A stretch of 5,755 bases of DNA from positions 1 through 5,755 of the forward strand of contig JAESSR010000106.1 in the NCBI GenBank assembly GCA_016764015.1. Reading direction: 5' to 3'. The DNA is from Phycisphaerales bacterium (GTDB lineage Bacteria > Planctomycetota > Phycisphaerae > Phycisphaerales > UBA1924). Below the pieces are notes generated by a model that was not told where the DNA came from, did no database searches, and saw nothing but the letters and a program-made list of their open reading frames with translations. Positions 1-5,755 of this stretch are shown here, in pieces. Each line of letters opens with the position of its first letter. Position 1 is the stretch's first letter. The translations under genes and the position numbers were made by a program.

Positions 1-3000
1 AGCAGGCTGTGGACGCGTTGTTTGATAACAACCGCTGCCGTCGTCCGGTGCTCGGCTCATCGTCACGGGCGCTCAAGTCGCTCACGGACATGATCAAGGG
101 CAAGCAGGGTCGCTTCCGCGAGAACCTGCTCGGTAAGCGAGTAGATTACTCCGGTCGTTCGGTGATTGTTGTTGGACCTGAGCTCAAGCTCAACCAGTGT
201 GGTCTTCCTAAGAAGATCGCGTTGGAGTTGTTCCAGCCATTCATCATCCGCAAACTCAAAGAGCACGGACTCGCTGACACGATTAAGAGTGCGAAGAGAA
301 TGCTCGAACGGCGTGATTCGGAAGTCTGGGACATCCTCGAAGAGGTCATCCATCAGCACCCGGTCATGCTCAACCGTGCACCGACGCTTCACCGTATGGG
401 TATTCAGGCATTCGAGCCTGTACTTGTAGAAGGCAACGCGATCAAGCTGCACCCTTTGGTGTGTGGTGGATTCAACGCTGACTTCGACGGCGACCAGATG
501 GCAGTCCACTTGCCATTGTCGATTGAAGCGCAGGCTGAAGCCCATGTGCTGATGTTGTCTACGAACAATGTGTTCTCGCCTTCGAACGGCGAGCCTGTGA
601 TCAACGCATCGCAGGACATCGTGATGGGTATCTACTTCATCACGACGACACTCAATGTGATCGCCGAGACCGAAGAAAAGGACATCCCTCGTTTTAAGGA
701 TCCGCAAGAAGCGATTCTTGCATACGATTCTAAGAAAATCGGCATCCACGACATGATCTCGGTACGCCTCTCGGGCGTGGACAAGGTTGTGAACAAAGAG
801 CGTGGACCGATCGAAGGCATGCCTGAGCATGGTCGTTTGATCACGACTGTTGGTCGCGTGTTGTTCCACGATATTCTCGGTGACGGGATGCCGTTCTACA
901 ACTGTGCGATCGGTAAGAAGGGCTGTGCTCGTGTGATCGAGGACACCTACGAATATTGTGGGCGTGCAGCGACGATCAACCTCCTTGATGAGATCAAGAA
1001 CCTTGGTTTCAAGAACGCAACCCTCGCGGGCTTGTCGTTCGGCGTCACCGACCTTCGTATTCCTGAGGAAAAGGTCGAGCTGCTCGACAAGGCTCAGCAG
1101 AAGGTCAACCGTGTCGAGAAGAACTACGATCGTGGTATCATCACCGAACGCGAACGCTACAACCAGTTGCTCGATATCTGGTCACATTGTCGTGAAGAAC
1201 TCACGGTCGTGTTGATCGATACACTCCGCGATGACCGTCGTCACGACGATGGTTCATACGCAAGCATCACCAAGAAAGAGGGCAACAAGTTCCTCAATCC
1301 GGTGTACTTGATGAGTGACTCGGGTGCTCGTGGTAATGTTTCACAGATGCAGCAGCTCGCGGGTATGCGTGGTCTGATGGCCAAGCCATCGGGCGAGATT
1401 ATCGAAACCCCGATTCGTGCGAACTTCCGTGAAGGCTTGCATATTCTCGAATACTTCTCCTCAACCCATGGTGCTCGTAAGGGACTGGCCGATACCGCGC
1501 TCAAGACGGCGGACTCGGGCTACCTGACGCGTAAGCTCTGTGATGTTGCTCAATCTGTGATTGTCGGCGAGCACGATTGTGGCTCACGGCGAGGCATCAT
1601 GAAGCGAGCCATCTATAAGGGTGAGCAGATTGATGTTACACTTACCGGTCAAATCTTTGGTCGTGTTGCAGTCAACGCGGTTGTCGATCCAGTCTCGGGC
1701 GAGAAAATCATCGACGCAAACGAAATGATCTCCGAAGAAGCAGCCAATCGGGTTGAAGAGGCCGGCGTTGACGCGGTGCTCGTTCGCTCGCCGCTGACTT
1801 CTGAATCACCAACGGGGTGTTCAGCACTCGATTACGGCATGGACATGTCGACGGGTAAGCTCGTTGAAGAAGGCATGGCTGTGGGTATCATCGGTGCCCA
1901 GTCGATCGGTGAGCCTGGTACCCAGCTGACCATGCGTACTTTCCACTCCGGTGGTATCGGTACGCGTGCGGTGGTTGATACCGAGTATCGCGCTATTAAT
2001 GAAGGCACCATCGAAATCCGTGATTGCAACGATGTTGCGGTCAAGGACGAAGACGGCAACGACTGCACCGTTTCGCTCAAGCGCAACGGCGAGTTGGCGA
2101 TTCTTGATGAGAACGGCAAGGATCTTGAGAAGACCAAGATTCCGTACGGTGGTTTCATCTATGTCAAGACCGGTGACACCGCCAAGCGCGGCTCGATCTT
2201 GGTCAAGTGGGACCCGCATCGTACACCGATTCTCGCAGAGAAATCTGGTCGCGTCGAGTTCGTCGATATCGAAATCGGCGAGACCGTGCGTGAAGAAGAT
2301 GCCGGGCGTGGTCAGAAGGCACTCGTTGTCATCGAGCACAAGGGCGACCTGCATCCGCAGATCAACATTGTCGACGACGATGGCCATATCCTCGACTTCC
2401 ACTACCTGCCCGCGAAGGCTCGTTTGGAAGTTGCTGATGGCGAAATGGTCGAAGCGGGTTTGATGGTTGCTCGTCAGCCACGAGCCGCGTCTGGTTCTGC
2501 CGATATCGTTGGTGGTCTCCCTCGCGTGACCGAAATCTTCGAAGCTCGCAAGCCGAAGGATCCGTCATTCATGGCGGAAATCTCAGGCATCGTCGAGATT
2601 CATTCTGATAAGCGTAAGGGCAAGATGACGATCAAGATCGTCTCCGATTCGGGGATTGAGAAGGATCACCATGTGCCAAACGACAAGCCTTTGCTTGTGC
2701 ACGCGGGTGACTTTGTCCAAGCTGGTGACGCGTTGACCGAAGGCCCATTGGTGCCTCACGATATTCTGCGGATCAAGGGCGAGGAATCGCTCTGGCAGTA
2801 CATGCTCGACGAAGTTCAGAATGTGTACCGTGCTCAGGGCGTGACCGTCAATGACAAGCATATTGAAATGATCTTGTCTCAGATGCTCCGCAAGGTGCGT
2901 GTTGAGAATCCGGGTGACACCAACTTGTTGCCTCACGAGATCCTCGATAAGTTCAACTTCCGTCAAGTCAACCTCAACATGGCAGACAAGGTCTGTGTCA

Positions 3001-3692
3001 CCGATGCTGGCTCGACCACATTGCGTGTCAATGATTTGGTCGATAAGGACTCCGTCAAGGAAGCGAACGCGAAAGCGGAAGCCGAAGGCGGCGAAATCGC
3101 CAAGACCAAGCGTGCACGCCCAGCATCGGGTCGAACCCTGCTCATGGGCATCACCAAGGCTGCGTTGTCGTCAGACTCGTTCTTGTCAGGTGCTTCCTTC
3201 CAGGAATCGACCAAGGTACTCACCGAAGCATCGCTTCGAGGTGCGGTCGATAATCTTGTCGGGCTCAAGGAAAATGTTCTTCTGGGTCATCTGATCCCAG
3301 CGGGCACTGGTTTCCCCAAGTACCAGAAGATCCGTGTCAAGACACTCGTCTCGCCGGAAGAACTCGAAGACCTCGCGTTCGACGAAGAGTACTACGACGA
3401 GGCAGAGGGCGAAGCGGAAGCCATGATCCTCGAGGCCGAGATGGAAGTGGCGGAGCAAACAGTTGGGCAATCGTCTGAGCAATCCGACGAAGATTCGGAG
3501 ATGACCACGGAAGATGCTCAAGTGTCTACCGATGCTCAATCTGAAGTTTCGACCGAAGTCCAGACCGATGTTCAAGTTGATGTTCAAACAGAAGCTCAGG
3601 ACGAGACTACCGAGGAGAAGCCTCAAGTCCAAATCCGCGATGTGATCGTTGGCGAGAGCTCAACAGAAGCAGCGGAAACAACCGAAGGCTGA
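1..3692 (+). CDS. rpoC: DNA-directed RNA polymerase subunit beta' (5' end outside window)
   Basis: Largest catalytic subunit of RNA polymerase. The frame is open to the left edge; GTG at 9 is an internal Val, so the true start lies outside. Numbering from that codon, NADFDGDQ (156-163) holds the three Asp residues that bind the catalytic Mg ion. Before it lies the switch-2 region (about 21-56, with [20 protein letters not shown]). The bridge helix is near 477-513 ([20 protein letters not shown]), the trigger loop begins at TMRTFH (641-646) and resumes at [19 protein letters not shown] (832-850), leaving about 170 residues between them like the SI3 insertion of E. coli. The C-terminal core ends near 1102 (LIPAGTGF). 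Alignment with E. coli from memory (motif at 458-465) suggests about 300 missing N-terminal residues, including the first zinc ribbon. Oddities are a degraded second zinc site and an acidic tail after about 1116. A terminator follows, so rpoC is probably last in its operon. Confidence 0.98.
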   Translation, partial: QAVDALFDNNRCRRPVLGSSSRALKSLTDMIKGKQGRFRENLLGKRVDYSGRSVIVVGPELKLNQCGLPKKIALELFQPFIIRKLKEHGLADTIKSAKRMLERRDSEVWDILEEVIHQHPVMLNRAPTLHRMGIQAFEPVLVEGNAIKLHPLVCGGFNADFDGDQMAVHLPLSIEAQAEAHVLMLSTNNVFSPSNGEPVINASQDIVMGIYFITTTLNVIAETEEKDIPRFKDPQEAILAYDSKKIGIHDMISVRLSGVDKVVNKERGPIEGMPEHGRLITTVGRVLFHDILGDGMPFYNCAIGKKGCARVIEDTYEYCGRAATINLLDEIKNLGFKNATLAGLSFGVTDLRIPEEKVELLDKAQQKVNRVEKNYDRGIITERERYNQLLDIWSHCREELTVVLIDTLRDDRRHDDGSYASITKKEGNKFLNPVYLMSDSGARGNVSQMQQLAGMRGLMAKPSGEIIETPIRANFREGLHILEYFSSTHGARKGLADTALKTADSGYLTRKLCDVAQSVIVGEHDCGSRRGIMKRAIYKGEQIDVTLTGQIFGRVAVNAVVDPVSGEKIIDANEMISEEAANRVEEAGVDAVLVRSPLTSESPTGCSALDYGMDMSTGKLVEEGMAVGIIGAQSIGEPGTQLTMRTFHSGGIGTRAVVDTEYRAINEGTIEIRDCNDVAVKDEDGNDCTVSLKRNGELAILDENGKDLEKTKIPYGGFIYVKTGDTAKRGSILVKWDPHRTPILAEKSGRVEFVDIEIGETVREEDAGRGQKALVVIEHKGDLHPQINIVDDDGHILDFHYLPAKARLEVADGEMVEAGLMVARQPRAASGSADIVGGLPRVTEIFEARKPKDPSFMAEISGIVEIHSDKRKGKMTIKIVSDSGIEKDHHVPNDKPLLVHAGDFVQAGDALTEGPLVPHDILRIKGEESLWQYMLDEVQNVYRAQGVTVNDKHIEMILSQMLRKVRVENPGDTNLLPHEILDKFNFRQVNLNMADKVCVTDAGSTTLRVNDLVDKDSVKEANAKAEAEGGEIAKTKRARPASGRTLLMGITKAALSSDSFLSGASFQESTKVLTEASLRGAVDNLVGLKENVLLGHLIPAGTGFPKYQKIRVKTLVSPEELEDLAFDEEYYDEAEGEAEAMILEAEMEVAEQTVGQSSEQSDEDSEMTTEDAQVSTDAQSEVSTEVQTDVQVDVQTEAQDETTEEKPQVQIRDVIVGESSTEAAETTEG
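3555..3602 (+). repeat. Degenerate 12-base tandem repeat within the rpoC tail
   Basis: Four consecutive 12-base units begin at 3555, 3567, 3579 and 3591 and encode [12 protein letters not shown] and EAQD. The two middle units share the nonamer GATGTTCAA. Related GATGCTCAA copies at 3513 and 3531, spaced by 18 bases, show that the periodicity extends upstream in looser form. The repeat stays in frame and forms part of the acidic C-terminal extension of RpoC. It looks like replication-slippage expansion of a non-core tail; a role is not evident. Confidence 0.7.
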
Positions 3693-3735
3693 ACCGATCT
3701 CTGATTCGTTGTTTCTGGCGTCATATGTAAGTTTC

Positions 3736-3766
3736 AAGGGCATCCCAAACGGGGTGCCCTTTTTCT
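3736..3766 (+). terminator. Rho-independent terminator after rpoC
   Basis: An 11-base-pair stem (arms 3736-3746 and 3751-3761) has one T-G wobble and an AAAC tetraloop. The GC-rich core GGGCATCCC pairs with GGGGTGCCC, and a run of five T (3760-3764) follows directly. It lies 43 bases after the rpoC stop codon and 66 bases before queF, so it should end the rpo transcript and isolate queF from it. Confidence 0.92.
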
Positions 3767-3832
3767 GTGCAACTTGATTCATAAGTTGTTTCAGCGGTTC
3801 AATTAAAGAGCAACTGCGCCTACGCTGGGTCT

Positions 3833-4216
3833 ATGCCAGATACAGCCATCTTTGAAGTCTTCCCAACCCCCTCCGATACTCCATTTGTCATCGAGCATGT
3901 GGCCGAGGAGTTTACCTCCGTTTGCCCGATTACCGGACACCCAGACTTTGGTGTGGTCTCACTGCGCTACGAACCCAAAGCCGCCAAAGACGGCGGGCAG
4001 TGCATCGAACTCAAGAGTTTGAAACTCTACTACCACTCGTACCGTAATGAAGGCAGCTTCTTTGAAGCCGTCACGAATACGATCCGTGAGGATCTGGTGA
4101 AGGTGATCGATCCGGCGTGGCTTCAGATCGAGACGAACTGGAAAGGGCGTGGGGGGATTCGCTCGGTGATCCGTGCGGACTTTGGTGATGTGCCAGGGTG
4201 TTATTTGGGGCGGTGA
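3833..4216 (+). CDS. queF: NADPH-dependent 7-cyano-7-deazaguanine (preQ0) reductase
   Basis: QueF reduces the nitrile of preQ0 to the aminomethyl group of preQ1 in the cytoplasm, using two NADPH, the last step before insertion into tRNA by Tgt on the way to queuosine. The 127-residue protein fits the short single-domain (YkvM-like) form. SVCPITGHPDFG (29-40) contains the nucleophile Cys31, which forms the thioimide with substrate, and Asp38, the proton donor seven residues later. ELKSLKLYY (59-67) is the QueF signature linked to NADPH binding. Glu78 matches the substrate-binding Glu, but the preceding residue is Phe77 where B. subtilis and E. coli enzymes have His. ATG at 3833 is the first possible start after an in-frame TAA at 3782; no clear Shine-Dalgarno sequence precedes it. 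The gene stands behind the rpoC terminator and so needs its own promoter; no other queuosine gene is visible here. Confidence 0.95.
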   Translation: MPDTAIFEVFPTPSDTPFVIEHVAEEFTSVCPITGHPDFGVVSLRYEPKAAKDGGQCIELKSLKLYYHSYRNEGSFFEAVTNTIREDLVKVIDPAWLQIETNWKGRGGIRSVIRADFGDVPGCYLGR

Positions 4217-4219
4217 GAT

Positions 4220-4789
4220 ATGAAAAAAAGCACACAGCGAGTCATTCTCTGGACTCTCATGGCCTTGTTCTTAGCACCATTTACCTGTTGCGGGCTTGGT
4301 TATTCATTTTTGTATGCCAGCACTCCGGTTACTTGGACATACGAGACAGATTCGGTTCTTCCTTTACATGAGCACATCAAGTTTGGTGTGTATTTGCAAG
4401 GAAGCGATGATTACTACATGGATGAGAGCGGGCCGCGGCACATTGGCTTTGGTGTAGATAAAGACAGTCCAGAAACCCAGATCAGTGTGAGGCTACTTGA
4501 GTTGGAAGCGGTGGGTTCGAAATCGGGGAAAATTCAATCATACCTTCCAGATTCATTGCCATTGGATCTTCCGTTTACAGCTGGAAGAGAAGGGTATAAA
4601 TATCAGACTTGGGCCGATTGGAAAGGCTTGGATTTTGATATTGAACCTAGCTCGAAAGAGATCATCACGGTTACGATTAAGATCGAGATCCATAATCCTG
4701 ATGGATCTATTGAACTCATGGAATGGGTCACAGTTTTTCGGCCAAACCGAATCCATCGTCCACTTACTTATTGGATGCCATCAGTCTAA
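4220..4789 (+). CDS. Hypothetical membrane-anchored or secreted protein
   Basis: I do not recognise this 189-residue protein. It begins MKKSTQR, a basic segment, followed by a hydrophobic stretch (about 8-33) that could be a signal peptide or an uncleaved anchor. Two adjacent Cys (23, 24) sit in it, but FTCC is a poor lipobox because Thr precedes the Cys. The rest is polar and rich in acidic and aromatic residues, with alternating patterns that suggest beta strands, notably 87-98 and 147-174 (IITVTIKIEI, MEWVTVF); an extracytoplasmic beta-sandwich is a guess. ATG is three bases after the queF stop, and GGTGA at 4212-4216 overlaps that stop as a closely spaced ribosome site, so the two are probably co-transcribed. 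Four sampled 60-base lines gave about 46% GC, against about 53-57% in sampled rpoC and dehydrogenase lines, hinting at recent acquisition or weak selection. The reading frame itself looks real: intact, well placed, with a credible N terminus. Confidence 0.75.
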   Translation: MKKSTQRVILWTLMALFLAPFTCCGLGYSFLYASTPVTWTYETDSVLPLHEHIKFGVYLQGSDDYYMDESGPRHIGFGVDKDSPETQISVRLLELEAVGSKSGKIQSYLPDSLPLDLPFTAGREGYKYQTWADWKGLDFDIEPSSKEIITVTIKIEIHNPDGSIELMEWVTVFRPNRIHRPLTYWMPSV

Positions 4790-4808
4790 GTAGTTGTACG
4801 AGTATCAT

Positions 4809-5609
4809 TCACGGGTAATCCTGTCTCGTCGGGCGGATGACTACATCGCAGACATGCACACTCGCTGGCTGGGTGACGATGAAGCCGATGGATATTGCGA
4901 TGTCTTCGGGGACCAATACCGGGGCGAACTTGTCCATGACTTTGTCGAAGGCGTCTGGGTCGTAGCCAGCTTTTTCTTGGAACTCGCTCTTGACGATCGC
5001 GGGTTCGATCAGGCTCACGCGGATGCCTGATGGGCCGAGTTCTCGCCTTGCTGCCTCAGCCAACGAGTTGACGGCGAACTTGGTGCAGCCGTACATTGAT
5101 GAGAATGGGGAGATGTGCCTGCCGACGGTTGATCCAAGGATCACGATGTCGGCGGGGTGCTCGGTCCACTCACGATTGGCCTGGAGATCGAGAAGCTGCG
5201 TACCGGCTTTGCGGATGAGCCGGGCGACGCCGAGGATGTTGGTCTTGAGCATGGATTCCCATTGCTCGGTGTCCGAGGTCATGACCGAGCCGTCGAGCCC
5301 GCGGCCGGCGTTGGCAACGATGAGATCGCTCACAATTCCGAAGTGATCTTGGGAGGCTGCCAGCATGGCGTCGATGGTTGAATCATCCGAAGCATCGCCG
5401 GGGACACAAATCGCTCTGGCTTTGCCATCAATCATGCCGAACTGATCGGTGATGCGTTGGGCGAGCTCGTCGATCCGTTCTGCTCGTCGGGCATTGAGGA
5501 CGATTGCTGCGCCCTTTGAAGCCAGATCGAGGGCGACCGCTTGCCCGATTCCTGCGCTTGCGCCGGTGATGAGGGCGACTCGGCCAGAAAGTGATGATTG
5601 GTGAGACAT
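4809..5609 (-). CDS. Short-chain dehydrogenase/reductase (SDR), classical type
   Basis: A cytoplasmic NAD(P)-dependent oxidoreductase of 266 residues, usual for classical SDRs. The Rossmann dinucleotide motif is TGASAGIG (15-22). NARR (39-42) after the second strand, with Arg at 41 and 42, suggests NADPH preference. NAG at 100-102 stabilises the central sheet. The catalytic tetrad is complete: Asn124, Ser160, Tyr173 and Lys177 (YGCTK). The C-terminal segment EDIAISIGFIVTQPASVHV (236-254) and RPTRQ (260-264) resemble the YdfG / serine 3-dehydrogenase-like branch, but the substrate cannot be read from sequence. The frame could begin 28 codons further upstream, yet ATG at 5609 is preferred because AGGAG lies six bases before it and the upstream residues look like translated leader. 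It converges on the hypothetical gene to its left with a 19-base gap and no obvious terminator, and appears monocistronic within the window. Confidence 0.93.
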   Translation of the reverse strand: MSHQSSLSGRVALITGASAGIGQAVALDLASKGAAIVLNARRAERIDELAQRITDQFGMIDGKARAICVPGDASDDSTIDAMLAASQDHFGIVSDLIVANAGRGLDGSVMTSDTEQWESMLKTNILGVARLIRKAGTQLLDLQANREWTEHPADIVILGSTVGRHISPFSSMYGCTKFAVNSLAEAARRELGPSGIRVSLIEPAIVKSEFQEKAGYDPDAFDKVMDKFAPVLVPEDIAISIGFIVTQPASVHVCDVVIRPTRQDYP

Positions 5610-5615
5610 TGTGTG

Positions 5616-5620
5616 CTCCT
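5616..5620 (-). promoter_or_regulatory. Ribosome binding site of the SDR gene
   Basis: On the - strand AGGAG is followed by six bases (CACACA) and then ATG at 5609. This good Shine-Dalgarno match decides the start in favour of MSHQSSL rather than the in-frame ATG at 5693. Confidence 0.8.
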
Positions 5621-5659
5621 GATGGGGTTCTTTGAGTGTATGCGGGTGTCTTAGCCGAT

Positions 5660-5663
5660 AGGA
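5660..5663 (+). promoter_or_regulatory. Probable ribosome binding site of the right-edge gene
   Basis: AGGA is followed by six bases and ATG at 5670. A competing ATG at 5663 runs into TAG after four codons, so 5670 is the credible start. Confidence 0.5.
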
Positions 5664-5669
5664 TGGGGT

Positions 5670-5755
5670 ATGGATAGACGCACAGAAAATCATCGCTCAA
5701 GTAGTTCATTGACTCGCCAGGCAACGCTCATCTCAGCAGCCTTGGTTGCTTCAAT
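5670..5755 (+). CDS. N-terminal fragment of a possible membrane or secreted protein
   Basis: An open frame starts at ATG 5670 and continues through the right edge, giving 28 complete codons. The visible protein starts MDRRTENHRSSSSLTRQ, a basic, serine-rich and polar stretch, and then turns hydrophobic (ATLISAALVAS), as expected at the start of a signal peptide or first membrane helix. A Shine-Dalgarno-like AGGA stands at suitable spacing, and the gene would be divergent from the SDR gene with a 60-base spacer. The fragment is too short to assign to a family, and an open stretch of 86 bases could occur by chance, so existence of the gene is likely but not proven. Confidence 0.5.
   Translation, partial: MDRRTENHRSSSSLTRQATLISAALVAS

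Noticed and set aside
63..869. Long open frame on the - strand opposite rpoC (268 codons)
   Set aside because: It lies wholly inside the highly conserved rpoC coding sequence, and its translation is rich in Arg, His and Leu with no recognisable domain, as expected for an antisense shadow.
1797..1835. Compensating frameshifts as the cause of the missing RpoC cysteines
   Set aside because: The shifted frame reads GVFSTRLR, which restores GV but no Cys, while the native frame keeps the conserved YGMD and all flanking motifs.
1821..2402. Second long - strand open frame inside rpoC (193 codons)
   Set aside because: It is opposite conserved trigger-loop and insertion coding sequence, with no clear ribosome site and no protein features; a shadow.
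3186..3632. Leu/Arg-rich - strand open frame opposite the rpoC tail
   Set aside because: Its periodic composition is the complement of the acidic repeats on the coding strand.
3774..3805. Possible promoter for queF (TTGATT with a downstream TCAATT or CAATTA)
   Set aside because: The -35-like hexamer is fair, but the -10 candidates match poorly and need a 19-20-base spacer. A promoter is expected here, but I cannot place it.
4790..4830. Bidirectional terminator between the converging genes
   Set aside because: Only a 5-base-pair inverted match (ACGAG/CTCGT) with a long loop and no T run; not convincing.
5610..5693. N-terminal 28-codon extension of the SDR protein
   Set aside because: The start at 5609 has a good AGGAG six bases upstream and gives the normal distance to the TGxxxGIG motif; the extension would also overlap the likely divergent gene.

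Overview
The window looks like ordinary chromosomal core sequence from a Gram-negative-type bacterium of moderate GC content (mid-50s percent in the lines I counted by hand, lower in one gene). The beta' subunit of RNA polymerase has a long insertion inside its trigger loop, as in Gram-negative lineages, and its wording in several conserved stretches reminds me of the Planctomycetes (possibly Phycisphaerae). That assignment is an impression from memory and not a result.

Layout. Bases 1-3692 hold the 3' three quarters or more of rpoC on the + strand; roughly the first 300 codons lie to the left of the window. A strong intrinsic terminator follows at 3736-3766 and ends the rpo transcript. A short + strand unit comes next: queF (3833-4216), the last enzyme of preQ1 synthesis, then after three bases an unrecognised membrane-anchored or secreted protein (4220-4789) with clearly lower GC. 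Converging on it from the right, with a 19-base gap, is a short-chain dehydrogenase/reductase on the - strand (4809-5609). A 60-base divergent spacer separates that gene from the first 28 codons of what is probably another + strand gene (5670 to the right edge).

The genes do not form one pathway: transcription (rpoC), modified-nucleoside synthesis (queF) and an oxidoreductase of unknown substrate are simply neighbours. I found no mobile element, CRISPR array, RNA gene or evident new multi-gene system. The points that deserve a second look are at protein level: the second zinc site of RpoC has lost three of its four cysteines, RpoC carries a roughly 100-residue acidic tail with a degenerate tetrapeptide repeat, and QueF has phenylalanine where the characterised enzymes have an active-site histidine.
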